From Methylovirgula sp. (GTDB lineage: Bacteria > Pseudomonadota > Alphaproteobacteria > Rhizobiales > Beijerinckiaceae): 64,000 nucleotides of DNA. The translations under genes were made by a program, and so were the position numbers. Shown here piece by piece: positions 26,429 to 34,208 of this stretch (positions are counted from its first letter, which is position 1; each line of letters starts with the position of its first letter). Location: NCBI RefSeq assembly GCF_037200945.1, contig NZ_JBBCGP010000001.1, positions 2,602,501 through 2,666,500 of the forward strand, in the 5' to 3' direction. Under the pieces are notes generated by a model. That model saw only the letters and a list, made by a program, of their open reading frames with translations. It was not told where the DNA came from and searched no databases.

Positions 26429-26833
26429 ATGCAAGTTCAATCCGACGCCAAACCCTATGACGATATCAACATCACCCCGATGTTGGACCTCGCCTATGTG
26501 CTGCTCGTCATCTTCATCATCATGACGACAGCGACGGTGCAGGGCATGAAGGTCAATCTGCCGAAGGCGTCTGCGTCACCGTCGTTGGCGCAGCAGACGA
26601 CCAAAGCCATCACCGTCACCAATGACGGCAAGATCTTTCTCGACACGATCCCGGTGTCGCTCTCCGAACTCAGATTGCGCCTGTTGCAGCAGAAGGCGCT
26701 GACGCCGGAGTTCCCGGTCGTGCTGCGCGGCGATTCCCAGACCCAGTACCAGAACGTCATGGACGTCCTCGACCTGCTCGGCCAGCTGAACATCACGCAA
26801 GTCGGCCTCGCCACCAAACCGCTGGTGAAGTGA
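26429..26833 (+). CDS. exbD: ExbD-type biopolymer transport protein
   Basis: 134 residues. The N-terminal DDINITPMLDLAYVLLVIFIIMTTA contains the single membrane helix and the conserved aspartate (Asp21) that carries protons in ExbD. The periplasmic part ends in DVLDLLGQLNITQVGLAT, as usual. It starts 4 bp after the ExbB-fusion gene and overlaps the next gene by 1 bp. Should form the motor complex with the preceding protein and drive the TonB encoded at 27692. Confidence 0.93.
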   Translation: MQVQSDAKPYDDINITPMLDLAYVLLVIFIIMTTATVQGMKVNLPKASASPSLAQQTTKAITVTNDGKIFLDTIPVSLSELRLRLLQQKALTPEFPVVLRGDSQTQYQNVMDVLDLLGQLNITQVGLATKPLVK

Positions 26834-27219
26834 TGCGTAACACGATCGCAATTCAAACCGATCTTGAGACCACCAACGAATGGCCGCTGTCCCGCAGCCG
26901 TCCGGCCCTCGCTTCGGCCGATCATGCCTCTTCGAGCCATGTGGCTTATGCGCTTCTCTTCGATCTCGCCGTGGGCCTGGACGCAAGAGCCCATGCCCAA
27001 CGGGCCAAGGGCGATCCCTGGCTCATCGTGCTCGGCGCCAGACCCACGCTGCGGATTGCCGCCGACACTGTCATCGAAGTCGATACGGCCCGGCGCCTTT
27101 ATCGCATCATCGGTGAGACGGATGACGAGCGCACCCTGATCCTCGAAGCGGATCTTGCCGACGTCTTCGCGTTCATTGTGCTTCACCTCGATCTGGAAGC
27201 GCCGGAGGGCAGGCGGTGA
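26833..27219 (+). CDS. Small unknown protein in the secretion operon
   Basis: 128 residues with no signal peptide or membrane helix. Internal segment PWLIVLGARPTLRIAADTVIEVDTARRLYRIIGE is beta-rich; the N-terminus is helical. No family recognised. It overlaps exbD by 1 bp and the next gene by 4 bp, so it must be made with the ExbBD/TonB set. It resembles the following protein in size and in having a PWLI(V)LG/KPRLWINGA-type strand, hinting that the two may be distant relatives. Confidence 0.75.
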   Translation: MRNTIAIQTDLETTNEWPLSRSRPALASADHASSSHVAYALLFDLAVGLDARAHAQRAKGDPWLIVLGARPTLRIAADTVIEVDTARRLYRIIGETDDERTLILEADLADVFAFIVLHLDLEAPEGRR

Positions 27220-27695
27220 ACGGCCCGACGCACGAGATCCAGCCGCCGCGCGAACCTGTCTGGCGCCCCGCCCCGGGAACCGCCGTCATCGCAAAGGACG
27301 ACGCGATGGCCCAGCACGGGAATGAACCTGATCCGAGCTATCTGCGGCTCGTCGAACTGGCCTGGGATATTCGTCAGACGGCGCGCCGGAAGGGCATGGC
27401 CGAGCGTCTGTCGCAGATAATCGTCATCCTCGACTCGAAGCCGCGGCTGTGGATCAACGGCGCCGTCCGCATCGAGGCCGATCCCCGGCACGAGCTCGAT
27501 CAAGCGCGCTATCAGGTGCTGCGCCAGACCGGCGCGTCGAGCGACGCACACGACGCGCAAGCCGATGATGCGCAGGCCGCTGTGTCCGAGATCCTTCTCG
27601 CCGATGCCGATCGCACGACCATCCTGGACTTCGTCATGGCGCGTCTCATGGCGCAACTCGGCGCCCCCATGTTCGAGGGAGGCGAGGGCATATGA
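27216..27695 (+). CDS. Unknown protein sharing an N-terminal motif with the adjacent TonB
   Basis: 159 residues from a GTG overlapping the previous stop by 4 bp. The N-terminal EIQPPREPVWRP is very similar to QIQPPQEPFWRR at the N-terminus of the TonB encoded next, and the DNA is similar there too (about 27228-27272 and 27716-27755). The rest is helical with IVILDSKPRLWINGAVRIEA in the middle. No membrane helix. A role in assembling or tuning the TonB complex is possible but unsupported by family knowledge. Confidence 0.75.
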   Translation: MNGPTHEIQPPREPVWRPAPGTAVIAKDDAMAQHGNEPDPSYLRLVELAWDIRQTARRKGMAERLSQIIVILDSKPRLWINGAVRIEADPRHELDQARYQVLRQTGASSDAHDAQADDAQAAVSEILLADADRTTILDFVMARLMAQLGAPMFEGGEGI

Positions 27696-28432
27696 GCGTC
27701 GCCCATGATCACGCCCACCAGATCCAGCCGCCGCAGGAACCTTTCTGGCGCCGTTACCGCCTGCAGTTCGCGGTCGGCGCCATCTTCCTGCTGCTGGCTG
27801 CCGGCCTCGCCCGGCTGATCTTCAACGGCGACAACAATCCGCCGCCCAAGCAGGTGCGCGATCTGACCTTCGTCAAGATCATGCCACCGCCCCCGCCGCC
27901 GCCACCTCCGCCGCCGCAGCAATTGCCGCAGCCGAAGATGATCGAGCAGCCGAAGATGGTGACGCCGGAGATCAAGCAGCCGGATAAGCCCGACGACAAG
28001 CCGCTCGATAAACCCAAGGCCGACAAGGACGATGCACCTCCGCCGGGTCCGCTCGCCCTCGATGCCAAGGCGGAAGGGCCAGGCGATGCCTTCGGCCTCG
28101 CCGGCAACCCCGGCGGCCACGGCTTTCTCGGCGGTGGTGGTGGCGGCGGCGGCAGCCGCTGGGGCTGGTACGCCAGCCTCGTCCAGAACGCCATCGAGAC
28201 GGCGCTGCACGCCAACCCGGCCATCCGCAACGCGGTGATGAAGGTGCGCGTGCGCATCTGGGCCGACCAGAGCGGACGCATCGAACGCGTCCAGCTCGCC
28301 AGTTCGACCGGCGACAAGGACGTCGATGCGGCACTGCAGGACGCCCTGTCCGGTGTCGCGCTCGGCCAGGCGCCGCCGACTGACATGCCGATGCCCATCG
28401 TCGCCCAGATTACCGGCCGTAGACCCAACTAG
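27692..28432 (+). CDS. tonB: TonB-family protein of the secretion operon
   Basis: 246 residues: short cytoplasmic N-terminus, one membrane helix (about 26-45, FAVGAIFLLLAAGLARLIF), and a run of about 11 prolines near residue 70. A Pro/Lys/Asp-rich spacer follows, then a Gly run near 150 and a TonB C-terminal domain (about 160-246, RVRIWADQSGRIERVQLASSTGD). TonB transmits proton-motive energy from ExbB/ExbD to outer-membrane partners. The start overlaps the preceding gene by 4 bp. Presence in a two-partner secretion operon suggests energised secretion or surface display of the adhesin. Confidence 0.92.
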   Translation: MSVAHDHAHQIQPPQEPFWRRYRLQFAVGAIFLLLAAGLARLIFNGDNNPPPKQVRDLTFVKIMPPPPPPPPPPPQQLPQPKMIEQPKMVTPEIKQPDKPDDKPLDKPKADKDDAPPPGPLALDAKAEGPGDAFGLAGNPGGHGFLGGGGGGGGSRWGWYASLVQNAIETALHANPAIRNAVMKVRVRIWADQSGRIERVQLASSTGDKDVDAALQDALSGVALGQAPPTDMPMPIVAQITGRRPN

Positions 28433-28473
28433 TCGTGAACAGTCGTGAAGCTTTGCAAGAGGACCGCGCCGCT

Positions 28474-30363
28474 ATGAACAAGAACAAACCACAGATTGCC
28501 CGCCTGCTTTGCGGCGGCACAGCCTGTGTGCTGGCCGGCTGGCTCGCTTCGACGGCGCAAGGCCGCGCCCAGACCGCCGGGCAGGGACCCGCCACCACGA
28601 TCGCCCCCGCGCCGGCCGCCAAACATCATGCCGTGCCCGCGCCGAAGGGCGAGTTGCGCGTTTCGCATCATCACGCGACCTCGCCCGACGTCGTCATCAA
28701 TCTCATCAATCTCATGGTCGAGAACAAACTGATCAAGGAACAGCAGGCGACCGCGCTCATCAAACAGGCCGAGGACCAGGCCTATGTCGCCCGCCAGGCG
28801 ACCAAGGATGCCGCCACCAAGGCCGCCCGCGCCACCGCGGTGGCCGATGCCGCAACCGCCGCCGTCACACCGCCCGGCACCAAGCGCGTCGTCTATGTCC
28901 CGGAATATGTCAAACGGCAGCTGCGCGATGAGTTGCGCCAGGAAGTCCTGCGCACCGCCCGGGTCGAACGCTGGGCCTCGCCCGGTCTCTATCCGGAATG
29001 GGCCTCGCGCATCAAATTCAGCGGCGATTTCCGCACCCGCTACGAAGGCATCTTCTATCCGCACGGCAATGCCCAGGGCGCGCTGACGAACTTCAACGCC
29101 ATCAATACCGGCAGTCCCTTCGATGTTTCGGAAGCCAATCCGATCTTCGCGCCGACCCTCGATTCAACGCAGAACCGCAACGAGTTCCGCATCCGTGCCC
29201 GCCTCGGCGCCGAAGCCGATCTCTCCAACGGCTTCACCACCGGCTTCCGCATCGCCACCGGCAGCGACAACTCGCCGGTCTCGACCAACCAGACGCTGGG
29301 CGGCTCGGGCGGCAATTTCAGCAAATATGAACTCTGGCTCGATCGCGCCTATCTCAATTACGATCCCTGGCAGGGCCGCCCGTGGGGCGACGTCAACATC
29401 AGCATCGGCCGTTTCGACAATCCCTTCTTCGCCTCGACCGATCTCGTCTGGTACCGCGACATCGCCTTCGACGGCGCCGCCATCCAGGCCCGCCACATCA
29501 TCTATGGCACCGGCTTCACCCCCTTCATCGTCGCCGGCGCGTTTCCGACCTTCAATACCAATCTCAACTTCCAATCCTCGAGCGCCCAGGACTTCGGTAG
29601 CGAAGACCGCTACCTGATCGCCGCCCAGATCGGCACCGCCTGGGCCATCAACCCCGACGTCAACGCCCTCTTCGGCGTCTCCTATTACGACTTCACCAAT
29701 ATCCAGGGCCAGCTCTCCCAACCCTGCCTGGTCGCCAGCTCCGCTTCGGTCTGCTCAACCGACGACCTGCGCCCGTCCTTCGCCCAGAACGGCAACACCT
29801 ATATGGCGCTGCGCAATATCATCCCGACCTCCGGCACCGGCGGCAACGACAACAATACCATCAACCAGTTCCAATATTTCGGATTGGCCAGCGCCTTCCG
29901 CGAAGTCGACGTCTCAGGCCGTATCGACTTCGGCTATTTCCACCCGATCAATGTCGTCCTCGACGGCGAGTTCGTCGACAATACCGCTTTCAACAGCGCC
30001 GCCACCGGCGCCATCGCCGTCAACAATCGCGCCGGCACGCCCGATGGCTCCCTTGGCAACTTCGCCGGCGGCAATATCGGCTGGATGACCCGCCTCACCG
30101 TCGGCCACGAAGAACTCAAACAGTTCGGCGATTGGAACGCTAACGTCGGCTACAAATATATCCAGTCTGACGCTGCCGTCGACGCCTTCGAGGATCCCGA
30201 TTTCGGTCTCGGCGGCACCAATCTGAAGGGCTATCAGCTCGGCGCCAATTTCGCGTTCGCCAGCAATGTCTGGACCACCGTGCGCTGGCTCTCGGCGCAG
30301 AACATCGGCGGCGCCCCCTACAACGTCGACGTCCTGCAAGTCGACCTCAACGCAAAATATTGA
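28474..30363 (+). CDS. Putative outer-membrane porin (Porin_5-like)
   Basis: 629 residues from ATG 28474 (a GTG at 28435 is possible). Signal peptide ends near AQGRAQT. A helical periplasmic segment follows (VINLINLMVENKLIKEQQATALIKQAEDQ), then VVYVPEYVKRQLRDELRQEV. From about 180 on comes a beta-barrel rich in aromatic strands (FSGDFRTRYEGIFY, FRIRARLGAEADL, YVDVL-type strands), ending in DLNAKY with the terminal aromatic residue of porins. It fits the putative-porin family common beside TonB-ExbBD clusters. Lies 41 bp after tonB. Confidence 0.85.
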   Translation: MNKNKPQIARLLCGGTACVLAGWLASTAQGRAQTAGQGPATTIAPAPAAKHHAVPAPKGELRVSHHHATSPDVVINLINLMVENKLIKEQQATALIKQAEDQAYVARQATKDAATKAARATAVADAATAAVTPPGTKRVVYVPEYVKRQLRDELRQEVLRTARVERWASPGLYPEWASRIKFSGDFRTRYEGIFYPHGNAQGALTNFNAINTGSPFDVSEANPIFAPTLDSTQNRNEFRIRARLGAEADLSNGFTTGFRIATGSDNSPVSTNQTLGGSGGNFSKYELWLDRAYLNYDPWQGRPWGDVNISIGRFDNPFFASTDLVWYRDIAFDGAAIQARHIIYGTGFTPFIVAGAFPTFNTNLNFQSSSAQDFGSEDRYLIAAQIGTAWAINPDVNALFGVSYYDFTNIQGQLSQPCLVASSASVCSTDDLRPSFAQNGNTYMALRNIIPTSGTGGNDNNTINQFQYFGLASAFREVDVSGRIDFGYFHPINVVLDGEFVDNTAFNSAATGAIAVNNRAGTPDGSLGNFAGGNIGWMTRLTVGHEELKQFGDWNANVGYKYIQSDAAVDAFEDPDFGLGGTNLKGYQLGANFAFASNVWTTVRWLSAQNIGGAPYNVDVLQVDLNAKY

Positions 30364-30373
30364 GGCCGGATCC

Positions 30374-31126
30374 ATGCGCAAACCCTCACATCCTTTCGCA
30401 AGCTCCTTGGCAAGTGCTGTGGCAAGTATTGTCGCGCCCGCGGCACCCCCTTCGCCGGCGCTCGCCCGCCAAAGCCAGGCCCATGCGGCACAGGCAATTG
30501 TTCCGCAGGGAACAATCCGCGTCGCAACAATTGCCGCCATGCTCTTCCTCGCCAGCCTCCTCGCACTCTACGCCGGATTGGCCCATGCCCAGGACAGTGA
30601 AAGCGAGACCGATCGCCTGCGCGACGCGCTGCGCGATGCGCTGTCGCAACAGCGCGGCCTGCAGGATCAGATCACCGCTGTCCAGGCGCAACTGGCCGAC
30701 ATGACACACGACCGCGATCACCTCTCGCAGGAAAACGATGCCGCGCATGCCCGCATCAAGGCGCTGCAGAAGGCCTACAATCTTGCCGTCACCGAGTTCA
30801 ATCAGCGCCTCGAAGAACGCAACCAGGTCCTCGAAAAATGGCGCGGGGCTTACGAAGATGCCGCCGACGTCGCCCGCGCCAAGGATGCTGAGCGGGCAAA
30901 ATTCCAGGCCTCGTCGCAAGCCTTCGAGGCCGACGATAAAGTCTGCCATTCCAAGAACGCCAAACTCGTCAAAGTCTCGAGCGACATCCTCGCCGGCTAC
31001 AACAAGCTCGACATGTGGAAGGTCCTCGCCACGCGCGAGCCGATGATCGGCTACGGCGGCGTCGCGCATGAGACGCAAGTCCAGACCTACCTCGATCAGA
31101 TCCTCGATCAGAAAGTTCAGCCGTGA
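30374..31126 (+). CDS. Coiled-coil periplasmic or membrane-anchored protein
   Basis: 250 residues. An unusually long N-terminal stretch precedes a single hydrophobic segment (AAMLFLASLLALYAGLAHAQ, about 54-73), which may be a late signal peptide or anchor. A long coiled coil follows (about 76-190: RDALSQQRGLQDQITAVQAQL, RIKALQKAYNLAVTEFNQRL). The C-terminal part resembles a small globular cap with one cysteine. No family recognised. It overlaps the isomerase gene by 4 bp, so it may work with the isomerase in the periplasm. Confidence 0.75.
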   Translation: MRKPSHPFASSLASAVASIVAPAAPPSPALARQSQAHAAQAIVPQGTIRVATIAAMLFLASLLALYAGLAHAQDSESETDRLRDALRDALSQQRGLQDQITAVQAQLADMTHDRDHLSQENDAAHARIKALQKAYNLAVTEFNQRLEERNQVLEKWRGAYEDAADVARAKDAERAKFQASSQAFEADDKVCHSKNAKLVKVSSDILAGYNKLDMWKVLATREPMIGYGGVAHETQVQTYLDQILDQKVQP

Positions 31127-32337
31127 GCCGCAAATCCAATCTGCGCGCCAAGTTTATCCGCGCAACGTCTGATCGTGCGAAGTCTCGTCGCGCAAGATTC
31201 AACCGCACTGAGTCGCATGAGGCCAAGTCTCACCGCGCCGAGTCTCATCGCGCAATGTTCGATCGAAAGGCCGATTTGCGCGCGTATCTGCCCACATCCA
31301 ATTTGCGCCCCGCCAGGCTTCCCCGCACCCTGCGGCGCGGCGGCACGCTGATCTCAGGCCTCGCCACAGCAAGCCTTGTCGTGACCCTCGCCATGGCGGC
31401 ACCCGGCAAAGCGGTTCATCACCACCACCTGCACACCGCCGCCGTGCCGCAGGACGCCCAGGCCAGCGCAGCGCCAGCCCAAGATACAAGCCAAGACACA
31501 AGCCCCGTCGTCGCCCGCATGGGCAATCTCGAACTCCATGCCGATCAGACGCAAAAGCTCATCGCCAATCTCAACGCCAGCGACCGCGCGGCCGTCGATA
31601 AAAATCCCGATCTCCTCGCCCGCGTCTTGCGCGGCCTCGTCGCCGACCGCTTCGTGCTCGCGCAAGCCCTTGCCAAACATTGGGACCAGCAGCCGGCCGT
31701 CGCCGCCGCGCTTGAGCGCATGCGCGAGAACGCCATCATGCAAAGCTATGTGCAGGCCGCTGCCGCGCCGCCGCCCGATTATCCCAACGAGGCCGATCTC
31801 GCCGAGGCTTATGAGGCCAACAAATCGGCGCTGATGGCGCCGAAGCAATACGAGGTGGCACAGATCTTCGTCGCCGCCAAAACCGGCGCCGACACGTCTG
31901 CCGAAACGCAGGCGCGCAACAAAATCCTCGCCATCGCGCGTGAACTTCGAACCCCCGGCGCCGATTTCGCGGCGATCGCCAAGACCGAAAGCCAGGCCAA
32001 GGCAACCGCAGCCAACGGCGGCATCATCGGCTGGCTCAGCGAGGCGCAGCTGCGCCCCGATATCAAGCCGCACATCCTTGCCCTGGCGCCCGGTGCCATC
32101 TCCGCCCCGATCCGCCTCGACGACGGCTGGCAAATCCTCAAGCTCGTCGACGTCCATCCGCCGCGCCAGCTCGACCTCAGCGAAGTCCACGACGTCCTCA
32201 AACAAAAGATGCGCCAGCAGCGCGCCCAGGACCTGCAGCGTGCCTGGCTCGCCGATCTCGTCAAAGCCAACCCGATCAGCCTCGATCAATCCGAACTCAT
32301 AAAGCTCGTCGGTGCGACCGGCGCGGCAACAAGATAG
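31123..32337 (+). CDS. Parvulin-type peptidyl-prolyl isomerase (PpiC/SurA-like)
   Basis: 404 residues. The N-terminus holds about ten degenerate pentapeptides of the form xxxRA (31135-31284), strongly basic and cytoplasmic. One membrane helix follows (about 74-93, TLISGLATASLVVTLAMAA), then a SurA_N-like helical part and a parvulin domain (about 242-345) with YEVAQIFV, ADFAAIAKTESQ, GGIIGWLSEAQL and GWQILKLVDVH. It should assist folding of the adhesin or barrel proteins in the periplasm. It overlaps the preceding gene by 4 bp. The pentapeptide repeats are not part of any isomerase I know. Confidence 0.88.
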   Translation: MSRKSNLRAKFIRATSDRAKSRRARFNRTESHEAKSHRAESHRAMFDRKADLRAYLPTSNLRPARLPRTLRRGGTLISGLATASLVVTLAMAAPGKAVHHHHLHTAAVPQDAQASAAPAQDTSQDTSPVVARMGNLELHADQTQKLIANLNASDRAAVDKNPDLLARVLRGLVADRFVLAQALAKHWDQQPAVAAALERMRENAIMQSYVQAAAAPPPDYPNEADLAEAYEANKSALMAPKQYEVAQIFVAAKTGADTSAETQARNKILAIARELRTPGADFAAIAKTESQAKATAANGGIIGWLSEAQLRPDIKPHILALAPGAISAPIRLDDGWQILKLVDVHPPRQLDLSEVHDVLKQKMRQQRAQDLQRAWLADLVKANPISLDQSELIKLVGATGAATR

Positions 32338-32348
32338 GCGCAGTCTCC

Positions 32349-33170
32349 ATGCACCTGCCCAAGGCTCTCTCCAATTCTCTCTCCAAGTCTCCGCCCGAGA
32401 CTCTAGCGAAGAATCTGTCGATGACTCTGCCCAAGACTCTACCGATGCATCTGCCAAATTCTCTCTCGCCTGCCGCATCTCCTGCCGCCATTTTGGCCGC
32501 CCGCGGCTATCAGGTGAGCGCCGAGGCGAGCAGCCTCGCGCTGGCCCCCGTCTGCGCGCTGGCGCTGCATTTCGGCGACCAGCTGACCCGCTCGGCCGAG
32601 GGCATGCCCGAACTCACCATCCGCGCCGGCCTCGACGCCGGCGCCGGCGCGACACCCTCCTCTCCAGCCACGATGCACTGGACCCTGCGCAAGAGCGATC
32701 TGCGCTTCGCCCGCGGCGAACGCATCCGCTTGCGGCTCGAGATCGATCTCTTCCTCAGCAACGACACTAATCTCGACAATCTGCATCTCGAACTTCGCCC
32801 GGCCGCCGCCAATCTCGCCCGCCTCGTCGGCGATGCCCGCACCCTGTTGAATGGCCTTGTCACCGACAAAACCAGCGAAGGCCATCGCGGCCCCGTCCTG
32901 CGGCTCGAGGCGCGCTTCGTCGGCGATCTCTTCACCGGGCGCTGCGGTCTCATCAGCGCCGGCCGCGCCCCGATGAGCTTTCGCCATCAGGCCGCAAGCC
33001 TCGCCGGCTGCGATTGGCTGAAGCAAACCATCCTGCCCGAACTCGCCGCAAGCCTGCGCGGTCAACCGCCGCAAGCCGAGACTGTCGCCGACGCCACACC
33101 CGGCGCCACGCGCCCCTTCACCCACGTAAACCGCCGGGGCGAACTCGCCATGGCCGTGCCGCCACGCTGA
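32349..33170 (+). CDS. Unknown protein with N-terminal tetrapeptide repeats
   Basis: 273 residues. Residues 2-41 are ten degenerate tetrapeptides of the pattern xL(P/S/A)(K/N/M) with a 12-bp period (32352-32471). The rest is a globular domain with LALHFGDQLTRSAEG, RIRLRLEIDLFLSNDTNLDNLHLEL and CDWLKQTILPELAASL. No signal peptide or recognised family. It begins 11 bp after the isomerase gene. Conserved position in the operon suggests a role in handling TpsA, but none can be assigned. Confidence 0.72.
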   Translation: MHLPKALSNSLSKSPPETLAKNLSMTLPKTLPMHLPNSLSPAASPAAILAARGYQVSAEASSLALAPVCALALHFGDQLTRSAEGMPELTIRAGLDAGAGATPSSPATMHWTLRKSDLRFARGERIRLRLEIDLFLSNDTNLDNLHLELRPAAANLARLVGDARTLLNGLVTDKTSEGHRGPVLRLEARFVGDLFTGRCGLISAGRAPMSFRHQAASLAGCDWLKQTILPELAASLRGQPPQAETVADATPGATRPFTHVNRRGELAMAVPPR

Positions 33171-33235
33171 CAACAGGACACCGACACCAGAGCGCCAATG
33201 TCGTGCGCCGGCAAGACAGACAATTGGAGATCAAA

Positions 33236-34138
33236 ATGACCGACGTCCTCATCCACAGCCTGACCCTGGACGAGCTCAGCGACCATCTGCAAAAATTCGG
33301 CTATCGCGCCGAACGCGTCAAAGATCCCGCCGGACAAATCCTGCTGCGCTCCGCCACCGCCGGCATGGGCTTCGATCTGCGCATGGGCAGCAAACTCCCC
33401 AGCAGCATTGCCGGCAACCAACGTCCTGAGAGAGAGCCTGCCGGCGAGACGCAGGCCCAGGCTCCTGTGGATGTCCATACGGACTTCACCTTCCTCGTCG
33501 TCTTCGCCATCAACGGCGGCACGCTGCCGCCCGATCTCCTCAACAGCTGGAACAATGCCTATCGCTTCGCCCGCCTGCGTACCGATCAGCGCCTGCTGAT
33601 CCTCGACATGGACGTCTCCGTCGCCGGCGGCGTCAGCCGCAATCATCTGCGCGCCGCCTTCGCAACCTGGGACCAGCTCATCGCCAGCCTCATCACCTAT
33701 CTGCGCACCGAACTCGCCCGCCAGAACGCCGGCGCCAAAATCACCGCCAAGATCGTGCCGGAGGCCGTACAGGCGCGGGCAAGCGCAAATGAGAAGGCAA
33801 GTACGAATGAGAGTGCAAGTCCGAATGCAAGTCCGAGTACAAGCGAGCCGGCCGCAGCCGCAATCATAGCGTCCAAGACCGCCGCGCCAGAAGCGCCGGA
33901 CCCGCTCGCCGCCCTGGCCAATGGCGAACCGGCCGCCACACCAAGTGCCGCCACCCCCGCCGCGGCAAAACCTGCGACCAGTTTCCGCGCCCCGCCGCGC
34001 CCGTCGAACCCGCTCACACCCAGACCGTCCAGCACCGCGCGGACCGAGGCCGCCAAAGCCGTCGCGCAAGCCCTGCAAATCACGCCGCCCGCGGACGAGC
34101 CCGCGAGCGAACGCGCCGCTTCCAATTTCCAGATTTAG
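33236..34138 (+). CDS. YbjN-domain protein
   Basis: 300 residues from ATG 33236, preceded by GGAG. Residues 1-165 match the YbjN fold, a chaperone-like domain of unknown detail: LIHSLTLDELSDHLQKFGYRA, DFTFLVVFAINGGTLPPDLL, NAYRFARLRTDQRLLILDMDV and a final helix, LRAAFATWDQLIASLITYLR. The C-terminal 135 residues are a low-complexity Ala/Pro/Ser tail, including a six-residue repeat (ASANEK, ASTNES, ASPNAS, PSTSEP at about 33779-33850). Related YbjN domains occur with type III and other secretion systems as helper proteins, so a cytoplasmic chaperone role for TpsA is a fair guess. Confidence 0.8.
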   Translation: MTDVLIHSLTLDELSDHLQKFGYRAERVKDPAGQILLRSATAGMGFDLRMGSKLPSSIAGNQRPEREPAGETQAQAPVDVHTDFTFLVVFAINGGTLPPDLLNSWNNAYRFARLRTDQRLLILDMDVSVAGGVSRNHLRAAFATWDQLIASLITYLRTELARQNAGAKITAKIVPEAVQARASANEKASTNESASPNASPSTSEPAAAAIIASKTAAPEAPDPLAALANGEPAATPSAATPAAAKPATSFRAPPRPSNPLTPRPSSTARTEAAKAVAQALQITPPADEPASERAASNFQI

Positions 34139-34208
34139 GGCGCGGCGCGCCGACACACGTAAAAGCCGATGCCTGACCGCCGACCCTAGCTCATTCCGGA
34201 CGAGACCT

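Noticed and set aside
25185..26525. A 446-codon plus-strand frame overlapping the ExbB-fusion gene, and similar long frames on both strands across 22-34 kb
   Set aside because: They are Arg/Pro/His-rich shadows produced by NNC/NNG codon bias of the true genes and show no domain, signal or start context.
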